A stretch of 64,000 bases of DNA from Spirosoma endbachense (GTDB lineage Bacteria; Bacteroidota; Bacteroidia; Cytophagales; Spirosomataceae), in contig NZ_CP045997.1 in the NCBI RefSeq assembly GCF_010233585.1, positions 1,289,244 through 1,353,243 of the forward strand. The letters run 5' to 3'. The position numbers were made by a program, and so were the translations under genes. Under the pieces are notes generated by a model that saw nothing but the letters and a program-made list of their open reading frames with translations, was not told the DNA's origin and did not search any database. Positions 52,554-60,985 of this stretch are shown here, one piece after another (the stretch's first letter is position 1; each line of letters opens with the position of its first letter).

Positions 52554-55125
52554 ACTCGCTCCTGAACGACTCGAAGAAGTTCTGGGCGATCTGCATGAGG
52601 AGTTTGGTTATCAGGTGGGTCGAATTGGCGAACGTCGGGCGCGGTGGCGCTACGTTTGGGATGTACTGGGGTTTGTCAAACCTCCGCCGGGATGGCCCTT
52701 TGCTGTAAAACAAAATCACCAGAAATTTACTTCAACGCCTTTAGTGAGTATGGATATGATTCGCAATTATTTCGCAATCGCTTTTCGTCAACTCTGGAAA
52801 AATCAATTGTTTAGCGCAGTGAATATCATTGGCTTAACGGTTGGATTAGCCGTCAGCACCTTCATCGCGTTATACGTCTGGCATGAGTTTCATTATGATC
52901 GTTTCGAGCCCTTTAGTGATCGAACCTACCGGATCATGTCAATCATGAAGTATGGTGATCAGGATGTTACATTCACCGGATTACAGGAAGCATTTGGCCG
53001 TGAAGTAAAACAGCAGATTCCGGAAGTCGAAGAGGTTGTTCGCATTTCGGATGGCGATGCTATACTTCAATCGGATCAGAATCACCAGTTTAACGAAGAA
53101 CACATTGGCTTTGCCGATGCTGCCACGCTATCTGTATTTGGGTTGCGCGTACTTCAGGGAGATGTTAAAACGGCTCTTCGGGAGCCCGGTCGAATCGTAC
53201 TGACCCGGCAATTGGCCGAGAAATATTTCGGCACCCAAAATCCCATTGGCAAAACGATGATTTATGATAAACATTTTCCGCTCACCGTTTCGGCCGTACT
53301 TGATGAGTTGCCAACCAATTCAGTGATTCAGTTTAATGCATTGGTTTCTTTACATACAATGCCTTCGCTTGGTGCTCAACAACAGGATTTATACAAAGGG
53401 CAAGGTTTTCTAAGTACCTATCTGGTATTGCACCAGGGAGCCAGCGCAAGCGCGGTGGAAAAGAAACTGGAGACGATTAAAAGCGGAATCCATTTCGTTG
53501 GAATGTCGGCAAAATTCTTTCTCGAAGCCCTGCCAACGCTGCACCTGGATAGCCGCAACACCTCAAAGAGCGTTCGGCAGTCTTTATACATCCTGATGAC
53601 GATTGCGCTGGTTATTCTGGTGTTAGCCGTCATCAATTACATAAGTCTCACCACCGCCAGAGCTACCAAGCGGGCGCGTGAAGTGGGTATTCGTAAAGCC
53701 ATTGGTGGACAGCGAAGCGAACTGATCGGTCAGTTTTTTATGGAATCATTTCTGACCACTACGCTGGCGTTTTTGCTATCGCTCGTACTGCTTCAGGCGC
53801 TTTTCCCGTGGGCAAATCATACCCTTGATCTGCATATGGACAAACGCGTATTGACCCAGGCCCCATACCTGGGGTTGATGCTGGCTTTATGGCTGGGGTG
53901 TTCATTACTGTCGGGAAGTTATCCGGCATTATTGCTGTCCGGCTTTCGACCGGCCCTTGTTCTTAAGGGCGCAATCGGTTGGCGGCAGAGTGGGGTAGGG
54001 GTACGGCGGGTTTTTACGACGGTTCAGTTTACGGCGAGTATTGGATTATTGATTTGCAGTCTGGTACTGTATGCGCAAATGCGTTTTCTGCGAACGAAAA
54101 ACCTGGGTATCAATCGGGCACAGGTGGTCGCCATTCATATCGACGGAGAAATGGTGCCGCAATTCTCGGGCCTTCGCGATGCCATTCGGCAATGGGCGGG
54201 AACTGGTAACGTAGCGGTTTCGAACTCGGCGTTATTTACCAACAGAATTGCCATCATGTTTATAAACGCGGAAAAAAATAAGAAGCAGCTGATGGTGAAT
54301 GTCTTAACCGTTGATAAGCCATTTTTTGATATGATGGGCGTTCGCTGGCAATATCGACCACCTGGTTGGGAAGTAGGTCCGGTAACCAAAGACCTGATTG
54401 TCTATAACCAAACGCTGATCAAAGAGGCCGGTATCAAGGGAAATCCGCTCCAACAGCCTGCTCCTCTTAAAGATCAGCCCGCCGACGGAATTACCACCGA
54501 TTTTCATCTGCGCAGTCTGCATGGTGCTGTTTCGCCCATGAAATTAACCGTTGTTAGCGACACGAACCGTTCGATGCTGGCAAAAGGCGGTTATCTGTTA
54601 GTGAAGCTGAATCCGAACACAGATGTTTCTAAATCCCTCGATCAGCTCAAAACGCTATACAACCATAGTCAGCCCACCGCCCCCTTCGACTATTATTTTC
54701 TGGATGAAGCCTATGATAAACTATATTCACGGGAAACACGCCTGATGCAGTTGTTCAATGGCTTTACGATACTCACACTGCTGGTTGCATGCCTGGGTTT
54801 ACTCGGTCTGATGACCTTTTCGGTTGAAGTGCGGACCAAAGAAATTGGCGTTCGGAAAGTGCTGGGTGCATCGGTTTCGGGCATTGTCATTTTGTTGTCC
54901 AAAGATTTTCTCAAACTCGTTCTGATTTCCATCCTCATCGCATCGCCGATTGCTTGGTACGCGATGAATAAATGGTTGCAGGATTTTGCCTATAAGATCA
55001 GCATTGAGTGGTGGGTATTTGCACTGGCTGGCGGACTGGCAACAGGTATTGCTTTATTGACGGTATCCTTTCAGAGCGTGAAAGCTGCCCTGGCAAATCC
55101 CGTTAAAAGTCTGCGGAATGATTAA
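52543..55125 (+). CDS. Prefix-A orphan FtsX/MacB-like ABC permease P18 (start displaced by frameshift)
   Basis: The open frame of 860 codons begins at a TTG inside the prefix (LAWLLAPERLEEVLGDLHEE), because the true N-terminal 24 residues are in another frame. If the frameshift is real, translation more likely starts at ATG 52750 or 52756 (MDMIRNYFAIAFRQL), which would give an intact permease with no prefix. TM1 is in GLTVGLAVSTFIALYVWHEF. Coupling motifs are AREVGIRKAIGG near codon 380 and TKEIGVRKVLGA near codon 767. Periplasmic domain 2 is unusual: RPPGWEVGPVTKDL replaces the common GRDFSxxxxTD segment. The tail is NPVKSLRND, unlike the usual SLRSE. The prefix also differs from the others (EVLGDL instead of EVQGDL). 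Confidence 0.88.
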   Translation: MAWLLAPERLEEVLGDLHEEFGYQVGRIGERRARWRYVWDVLGFVKPPPGWPFAVKQNHQKFTSTPLVSMDMIRNYFAIAFRQLWKNQLFSAVNIIGLTVGLAVSTFIALYVWHEFHYDRFEPFSDRTYRIMSIMKYGDQDVTFTGLQEAFGREVKQQIPEVEEVVRISDGDAILQSDQNHQFNEEHIGFADAATLSVFGLRVLQGDVKTALREPGRIVLTRQLAEKYFGTQNPIGKTMIYDKHFPLTVSAVLDELPTNSVIQFNALVSLHTMPSLGAQQQDLYKGQGFLSTYLVLHQGASASAVEKKLETIKSGIHFVGMSAKFFLEALPTLHLDSRNTSKSVRQSLYILMTIALVILVLAVINYISLTTARATKRAREVGIRKAIGGQRSELIGQFFMESFLTTTLAFLLSLVLLQALFPWANHTLDLHMDKRVLTQAPYLGLMLALWLGCSLLSGSYPALLLSGFRPALVLKGAIGWRQSGVGVRRVFTTVQFTASIGLLICSLVLYAQMRFLRTKNLGINRAQVVAIHIDGEMVPQFSGLRDAIRQWAGTGNVAVSNSALFTNRIAIMFINAEKNKKQLMVNVLTVDKPFFDMMGVRWQYRPPGWEVGPVTKDLIVYNQTLIKEAGIKGNPLQQPAPLKDQPADGITTDFHLRSLHGAVSPMKLTVVSDTNRSMLAKGGYLLVKLNPNTDVSKSLDQLKTLYNHSQPTAPFDYYFLDEAYDKLYSRETRLMQLFNGFTILTLLVACLGLLGLMTFSVEVRTKEIGVRKVLGASVSGIVILLSKDFLKLVLISILIASPIAWYAMNKWLQDFAYKISIEWWVFALAGGLATGIALLTVSFQSVKAALANPVKSLRND

Positions 55126-55229
55126 TGCAGAGCCTGACCGCTGGTGCGCAATACTTTACAACGCTACAAAATACGCCCGGAAGCACATTTTTTCATGAGA
55201 CCGCATACACCAAGCAACGAAAGCAGAAA

Positions 55230-55271
55230 TTTCCTGTCTTTTAGGACGATCGCTCCTCAAAAGACAGGAAA
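55230..55271 (+). repeat. Hairpin covering the P19 ribosome-binding region
   Basis: Arms 55230-55242 and 55259-55271 are perfect 13-bp complements; the loop can form a further 4-bp stem. The right arm ends two bases before the P19 ATG (55274) and includes ACAGGAAA, the only purine-rich stretch at a ribosome-binding distance. Folding would hide it. Confidence 0.7.
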
Positions 55272-55273
55272 CT

Positions 55274-57628
55274 ATGTTCCGGAACTACGTCAAAATCGCC
55301 TGGCGCAACATTGCCAAGAGTAAAACCTTTTCCTTCATCAATGTACTGGGTCTGGCGCTGGGCATGACCAGCAGTTTGCTGATCCTGCTTTGGGTGCAGG
55401 ATGAGCGGAGTATCGACCAGTTTCACGCCAATGGTCCGCGCATCTATCAGGTGATGGAAAATCAGCAGTGGACGGGCAATGATATTAGCACCACACCCTC
55501 AACACCCGGCCCGTTGGCGCTGGCCTTGACAGCCGAAGTGCCGGAGGTAGAAAAAAGCGTCAAGATTACCTGGCAGGAAGAACAGTTGCTGAGCGTAGGC
55601 GATAAGGCCTACAAGGAGAAAGGTCGCTATGCCAGCCCGGATTTATTCCAGATTTTCTCGTTCCCCTTCGTTCAGGGCAACCCGAAGACGGCCATTGTTG
55701 GGCCATCGTCCATTGTTATCTCTGAGAAAGTAGCGCTGAAACTATTCGGCCGGACCGACGTTGTTGGCCGGACCGTTCGGGTTAATAATAAAGACGATCA
55801 TCAGGTAACGGGTGTTGTGAAGGATATTCCTGAAACGTCGTCGCTGAAATTTGACTTTGTGCTGCCCGAAACACCCTATGAAAAAGAGAACGAGTGGCTG
55901 ACAAAGTGGGAAAATAATGGCATTCGGACATTCGCACTATTGCACCAGAATGCCGATGTAAATGTCGTTAATGCCAAGATTCTGAACATGGTTCGGAAGC
56001 ACGACAAAAACGTGACAACCATCACGACATTTATGTTTCCCTACGAAGAGGCTTATTTACACTCAAAATTTACAAACGGAAAGCCCGATGGTGGTCGCAT
56101 TGAATACGTGCGGCTATTTACAATCGTTGCTATTTTTCTGCTGATCATTGCCTGTATCAACTTCATGAATTTAGCCACCGCCCGGTCGGCCAAACGGGCA
56201 AAGGAAGTGGGCATTCGGAAGGTAGTAGGAGCAGAGCGGTCTTACCTTGTTGGGCAGTTTGTGGGCGAAGCGGTGCTGATGTCTTTACTCTCACTGCTGA
56301 TTGCCATGATTTTGGTACCGTTGCTACTGCCGGTTTTCAATACGTTAACGGAGAAACACATTTCCATTCAATATACCAATCCGTTTTACTGGCTAACATT
56401 ACTCGGGCTGGCGCTGATAACCGGCCTTGTTTCAGGTAGTTATCCGGCTCTGTTCCTATCGTCGCTCCAGCCGGTGAGGGTTTTAAAAGGAACGCTGCGC
56501 TTCAATGCCGGAGCCGTGTTATTTCGGCAGGGGTTGGTCGTGTTTCAGTTTTCGCTTTCGTTGCTATTGATTATAGGCACCTTGATCGCTGGTCGGCAAG
56601 TCGATTACATCCGTACGAAAAACCTGGGTCTTGACCGAGAGAATGTGGTTTATATGACACTTGAGGGCGATTTATCGAAACGATTCGATTCATTCCGTGA
56701 GGAATTAGTGCAGGCACCCGGTATTCAGTCGGTTTCCTCATCGGGCAATGATCCGATGGAGATTGGCAGCTCGACAATTGGGGTTGAATGGAAAGGAAAG
56801 CCCGAAGGCGATAAAACCCTGTTTACGAATATGGCCGTTAGTTATGATTTCATAAAGACAATGAAAATCAGGCTATTGGCCGGACGCGATTTCTCGAAAA
56901 CCTTCGTGACCGATAGTACCAACTACCTCGTCAATGAAGAGGCCGCCCGCCGGATGGGCATGAAAAATCCAGTTGGGCAGGATTTGAAATTCTGGAGCAA
57001 ATCCGGTAAGATTATCGGTTTGATGAAAAATTTCCACGTAAATTCATTACGCGTTGCCATCGAACCGCTGATTATTCGGCTGGATTCAACGAATTACACA
57101 CTGCTGGTCCGCACCCATCCCGGCCAGACCGAACAGGCGCTCAAGAGCATGGAGCGCCTGGCCAAGCAATTCAATCCGGCTTATCCATTTGACTATCGCT
57201 TTGCTGACGAAAGTTTCCGGGAGCAGTATAAGAGTGAGACGCTTATTGGAAAGCTGGCTAACTACTTTGCCATTATTGCCATTTTCATCGCCTGTCTGGG
57301 ATTGTTTGGACTGGCCATGTTTACGGCTGAGCAGCGGACCAAAGAAATTGGCGTTCGGAAAGTGCTGGGTGCGTCAGTGACCAGCATCGTGGCGCTACTC
57401 TCCAAAGATTTCTTGAAACTCGTCCTGATTTCCATCTTCATCGCATCACCCCTGGCCTGGTACGCCATGCACCAATGGCTGGCCGATTTCGCGTACCGTA
57501 TCGATATTGAGTGGTGGGTCTTTGTGCTGGCAGGGTTGTTGGCCGTAGGCATTGCTCAATTGACCGTGAGTTTTCAGAGTATCAAAGCCGCGTTGATGAA
57601 TCCGGTAAAAAGCCTGCGAAGTGAATAA
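55274..57628 (+). CDS. Orphan FtsX/MacB-like ABC permease P19 (no prefix)
   Basis: A 784-residue double FtsX permease starting MFRNYVKIAWRNIAKSK, without a prefix although it lies between the prefix-A and prefix-B series. The body is close to P13 and P1: LILLWVQDERSID after TM1, FHANGPRIYQV, and TKNLGLDRENVVY. Coupling motifs are AKEVGIRKVVGA near residue 311 and TKEIGVRKVLGA near residue 691. It is the shortest intact copy, because periplasmic domain 1 lacks several loops. The common end is present (SIVALLSKDFLKLVLISIFI, NPVKSLRSE). A hairpin overlaps its ribosome-binding region and a T-tailed stem-loop lies after the stop, so it seems to be a separately controlled single-gene unit. Confidence 0.94.
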   Translation: MFRNYVKIAWRNIAKSKTFSFINVLGLALGMTSSLLILLWVQDERSIDQFHANGPRIYQVMENQQWTGNDISTTPSTPGPLALALTAEVPEVEKSVKITWQEEQLLSVGDKAYKEKGRYASPDLFQIFSFPFVQGNPKTAIVGPSSIVISEKVALKLFGRTDVVGRTVRVNNKDDHQVTGVVKDIPETSSLKFDFVLPETPYEKENEWLTKWENNGIRTFALLHQNADVNVVNAKILNMVRKHDKNVTTITTFMFPYEEAYLHSKFTNGKPDGGRIEYVRLFTIVAIFLLIIACINFMNLATARSAKRAKEVGIRKVVGAERSYLVGQFVGEAVLMSLLSLLIAMILVPLLLPVFNTLTEKHISIQYTNPFYWLTLLGLALITGLVSGSYPALFLSSLQPVRVLKGTLRFNAGAVLFRQGLVVFQFSLSLLLIIGTLIAGRQVDYIRTKNLGLDRENVVYMTLEGDLSKRFDSFREELVQAPGIQSVSSSGNDPMEIGSSTIGVEWKGKPEGDKTLFTNMAVSYDFIKTMKIRLLAGRDFSKTFVTDSTNYLVNEEAARRMGMKNPVGQDLKFWSKSGKIIGLMKNFHVNSLRVAIEPLIIRLDSTNYTLLVRTHPGQTEQALKSMERLAKQFNPAYPFDYRFADESFREQYKSETLIGKLANYFAIIAIFIACLGLFGLAMFTAEQRTKEIGVRKVLGASVTSIVALLSKDFLKLVLISIFIASPLAWYAMHQWLADFAYRIDIEWWVFVLAGLLAVGIAQLTVSFQSIKAALMNPVKSLRSE

Positions 57629-57637
57629 GTCACAGAG

Positions 57638-57688
57638 TCTGGAAAGGGGAGGATCGTTTCTAGGTCTATCGTCGGTTTCCAGATTTTT
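57638..57688 (+). terminator. Intrinsic terminator after P19
   Basis: Arms 57638-57645 and 57676-57683 are perfect 8-bp complements with a 30-nt loop, followed by five T residues. It separates P19 from the padR 2 unit. Confidence 0.55.
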
Positions 57689-57757
57689 ATACTCCTCAAA
57701 AAAACTGACCCGTTCGAATTACTGCTGATTGTAAAGCACTTTATTCGTGAGGAGTTC

Positions 57758-57795
57758 TGTCCGTTTTACGTACAGCAGATGTCCAGAATCGGACA
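57758..57795 (+). promoter_or_regulatory. Operator-like dyad upstream of padR 2, with upstream half-site
   Basis: The dyad at 57780-57795 is TGTCC, six bases, GGACA. A TGTCC half-site lies at 57758-57762, exactly 22 bp upstream, the same spacing as the tandem dyads before padR 1. Two bases downstream, TAGGTTTT resembles a -7 box (one mismatch to TAnnTTTG), so a protein bound here would block the promoter. The distance from the dyad start to the padR ATG is 123 bp, the same as at padR 1. Confidence 0.65.
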
Positions 57796-57902
57796 AATAG
57801 GTTTTTCATAATTAGCAAAAACGTGCTTTTAGCTCAAATCAGGCCACTAGTTGACTCTTGGCACCGCATTTGATCGACATTATCGTATAAAATAATAAGG
57901 GC

Positions 57903-58241
57903 ATGAAAAGAGCCTTCTTGGGAGAGTTTGAAGAGGTTGTTCTGCTGACTGTAGCGATCCTGGACGAGAGCGCTTACGGAGTTACGGTTACGCAGGAAAT
58001 CGAGCAGAAAACAGGCCGTGCGGTTGGTTTCAGTACCGTTCACACGACGTTACAACGCCTGGAGGAAAAAGGCTTTTTATCCTCCCAAATGGGCGGTGCC
58101 ACTGCCGAACGTGGTGGCCGTCGGAAGCGCTTTTTTATGGTAACAGCAGCCGGTCGAAAAGCGCTATCTGAGGTTAAACAGATTCGTGAGCAACTGTGGG
58201 ATTCGCTACCTCCGCAAACCCTTCAATTGATGGGAAGCTAA
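57903..58241 (+). CDS. PadR family transcriptional regulator 2
   Basis: A 112-residue PadR-type winged-helix repressor and paralogue of PadR 1, with the same start (MKRAFLGEFEEVVLLTVAIL), recognition region (VHTTLQRLEEKGFLSSQMGG) and wing (ERGGRRKRFFMVT). The HTH turn differs (GFSTVH against RLNQIH), as expected if DNA or ligand specificity has shifted, although the upstream dyads are the same type. It precedes P20 by 88 bp and opens the prefix-B series, just as PadR 1 opens the prefix-A series. Autorepression at the dyad upstream is inferred from PadR biology and site position. Confidence 0.93.
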   Translation: MKRAFLGEFEEVVLLTVAILDESAYGVTVTQEIEQKTGRAVGFSTVHTTLQRLEEKGFLSSQMGGATAERGGRRKRFFMVTAAGRKALSEVKQIREQLWDSLPPQTLQLMGS

Positions 58242-58329
58242 TGAAAAGAATAGTGTAAAATGTACAACAGGTTGTCGATCAGCAGCGTCCCTTACACCAT
58301 CCATTTTACAGTATCAATGATCCATTCCT

Positions 58330-60948
58330 ATGACAAATCCGCCCCGTTGGGCCAACTGGCTACTGGAAACATTCGGCCATCCCGATACGCGGGAAGAGGT
58401 GCAGGGCGACCTGCTCGAACTCTACGATTACTGGATTGAGACAATAGGTGAGCGTAAGGCCCGCTGGCGATATAGCCTGAGTGTATTGAAACTAATGCGG
58501 CCATTGGCCACCCGTAAACAAGCTGATGACTATTCCCCTCCCTTTTTTGGGAGCCCTTCCATGATCCGAAATTATCTGAAAATTGCCCTGAGGAACCTTG
58601 TTAAGAACAAGGCATACTCGTTTATCAATATTGGTGGGCTTGCCATGGGCATGACCGTTGCCATGCTCATTGGCCTGTGGATTTATGACGAACTGTCGTT
58701 TGATAAGTACTTCCAGAATTACGACCGTATTGCGAAGGTCATGCAAAACGGAACGTTCAACGGCGAGGTGTTTCATGGAGAATATAATCCGGCACCTATG
58801 GGCCAGGAGCTACGGACGGTTTATGCCGATGATTTTACCCATGTTATCATGTCGTCCTGGACGCGCGATCACATCCTGTCGTATGGCGACAACAAATTTA
58901 CCAAAACCGGTAATTACCTGAGTGCTGATGCACCTGATATGCTCACGCTGAAGATGCTCAGCGGAACGCGGTCCGGCTTAAAAGATCCTTCGTCGATTTT
59001 ATTGTCTGAATCGGTCGCACAGGCCCTGTTCGGTACGTCCGATCCGGTGGGTAAGCTCATGAAGATCGACAACAAACTAGACGTGAAAGTGACGGGCGTT
59101 TATGAAGATTTTCCCTATAATACCGAATTCAGAGATATGAAGTTCATGGCTCCGTGGGACCTGTATGCCTCGTCGGAAGCTTGGGTGAAACGGGCTCAGG
59201 ACAATGTCGAATGGGGGAATTTCTCCTGGCAGGTGTTGGCTCAGATCGCGCCGAATTCATCATTTGAAGCAGTGTCGGACAAAATCAAAAACATACGGCT
59301 CAAACATAACCCTGAAACCGCGTTTATTAAACCGAAGGTATACCTCCAGCCCATGAGCAAATGGCACCTCTATTCGGGCTGGGATAAATCGGGAAACCTG
59401 GATGGGCGGATTCAATACGTCTGGCTTTTCGGCATCATTGGCGTGTTTGTGCTCTTGCTGGCCTGCATCAATTTCATGAATCTATCAACGGCCCGCTCCG
59501 AAAAACGAGCCAAGGAGGTAGGTATTCGGAAAGCGGTCGGCTCGGTACGGAGTCAGTTGATCAGCCAGTTTTTCAGCGAATCGCTGCTGGTGGTTGCCTT
59601 CGCATTTGTGTTGTCAATCGTATTGGCGCTACTTATACTGCCTCTTTTTAACGAAGTGGCTGATAAACAGATCGGCATTTTATGGACGAATCCCGTTTTC
59701 TGGCTTTGCGGTATTGGCTTCAGCGTACTGACCGGCCTGATTGCAGGGAGCTATCCAGCCCTGTACCTGTCGTCATTCCAGGCGGTCAAGGTGCTAAAAG
59801 GAACCTTTCGGGTCGGTCGGTTTGCGTCGATTCCTCGCCAGGTATTGGTCGTGGTGCAGTTTACGGTTTCAGTGACGCTGATCATTGGAACGATTATCGT
59901 GTTCCGGCAAATTGAGCACGCCAAGAGTCGGCCTGTAGGCTATGAACGAAGTGGCTTGATTACCGTTTCGATGAACACGCCGGAATTACACCAGCACTAC
60001 AATACCCTTCGCGATGAGCTGATACGAACCGGAGCCGTTGTGGATATGTCGACCTCATCGGCCCCAACAACTGATCTGAATTCGCAGAATAGCGGTTTCG
60101 ACTGGGTGGGCAAAGATCCTAACTTCAAAGATAACTTTGGAACCATTGCCGTTACGCATGATTTTGGCAAAACCGTAGGCTGGCAATTTGTGCAGGGCCG
60201 CGACTTTTCCCGGCAGTTCCCGAGTGATTCGTCGGGTATGGTTCTGAATGAAACAGCCGTGCGATACATGGGCGTAAAAGATCCCGTAGGCAAGCAGATC
60301 AAGTGGAATGGCAAGCCGTATCGGGTGGTTGGGGTTATCAAGGATATGCTGATGGCTTCACCCTTTGAGCCCGTTTTTCAGACGGTATATATGCTGGATT
60401 ATGGATGGGCAAGTGTCATCAATATTAAGCTTAACCTCAGCCGGAGCACCAGCGAGTCATTGGCCAAGATCGAAGCCGTTTTTCGCAAATTCAATCCCGG
60501 TAGCCCGTTCGATTACCGATTCATCGATCAGCAATATGCCCTGAAATTTGCGGCCGAAGAACGTATTGGCAAGCTCGCATCGGTCTTCGCGATTCTGGCC
60601 ATTTTCATCTCCAGCCTGGGGCTTTTCGGGTTGGCTTCGTTTGTGGCCGAACAACGCACCAAAGAAATCGGGGTGCGCAAAGTATTAGGAGCTTCTGTCC
60701 TCAACGTGTGGAGCCTGCTCTCGAAAGACTTTGTATTACTGGTGATTATTTCCTTTGGTATTGCCACGCCAATTGCTTACTATTTTCTGCATAGCTGGCT
60801 TCAGAAATATGAGTACCGAACCGAGATGTCGTGGTGGATTTTTGCCATTTCGGGTTTGGGCGCTTTGGCGATAACCTTGTTGACCGTGAGTTATCAAAGC
60901 ATCAAAGCGGCCTTGATTAATCCAGTGAAGTCGTTACGTAGCGAATAA
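58330..60948 (+). CDS. Prefix-B orphan FtsX/MacB-like ABC permease P20
   Basis: An 872-residue double FtsX permease with an N-terminal prefix of a second type. Prefix B starts MTNPPRWANWLLETFGHPDT, then REEVQGDLLELYDYWIETIG and ERKARWRYSLSVLKLMRPL; it shares EEVQGDL and GERxARWRY with prefix A but is otherwise distinct. A linker ending GSPS leads into MIRNYLKIALRNL. The body is of the P4/P17 type (VAMLIGLWIYDELSFD, LNVWSLLSKDF, KYEYRTE). Coupling motifs are AKEVGIRKAVGS near residue 396 and TKEIGVRKVLGA near residue 779. The tail is NPVKSLRSE. It lies 37 bp before P21, so padR 2, P20 and P21 probably form one unit. Confidence 0.94.
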   Translation: MTNPPRWANWLLETFGHPDTREEVQGDLLELYDYWIETIGERKARWRYSLSVLKLMRPLATRKQADDYSPPFFGSPSMIRNYLKIALRNLVKNKAYSFINIGGLAMGMTVAMLIGLWIYDELSFDKYFQNYDRIAKVMQNGTFNGEVFHGEYNPAPMGQELRTVYADDFTHVIMSSWTRDHILSYGDNKFTKTGNYLSADAPDMLTLKMLSGTRSGLKDPSSILLSESVAQALFGTSDPVGKLMKIDNKLDVKVTGVYEDFPYNTEFRDMKFMAPWDLYASSEAWVKRAQDNVEWGNFSWQVLAQIAPNSSFEAVSDKIKNIRLKHNPETAFIKPKVYLQPMSKWHLYSGWDKSGNLDGRIQYVWLFGIIGVFVLLLACINFMNLSTARSEKRAKEVGIRKAVGSVRSQLISQFFSESLLVVAFAFVLSIVLALLILPLFNEVADKQIGILWTNPVFWLCGIGFSVLTGLIAGSYPALYLSSFQAVKVLKGTFRVGRFASIPRQVLVVVQFTVSVTLIIGTIIVFRQIEHAKSRPVGYERSGLITVSMNTPELHQHYNTLRDELIRTGAVVDMSTSSAPTTDLNSQNSGFDWVGKDPNFKDNFGTIAVTHDFGKTVGWQFVQGRDFSRQFPSDSSGMVLNETAVRYMGVKDPVGKQIKWNGKPYRVVGVIKDMLMASPFEPVFQTVYMLDYGWASVINIKLNLSRSTSESLAKIEAVFRKFNPGSPFDYRFIDQQYALKFAAEERIGKLASVFAILAIFISSLGLFGLASFVAEQRTKEIGVRKVLGASVLNVWSLLSKDFVLLVIISFGIATPIAYYFLHSWLQKYEYRTEMSWWIFAISGLGALAITLLTVSYQSIKAALINPVKSLRSE

Positions 60949-60985
60949 ATAGAAACTGGCGGACTGGTCTCCAAAAGAGAAATCT

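Noticed and set aside
58254..58310. 9-bp inverted repeat TGTAAAATG/CATTTTACA between padR 2 and P20
   Set aside because: Short, with a 39-nt loop and AT-rich arms; too likely by chance to list as a regulatory site.
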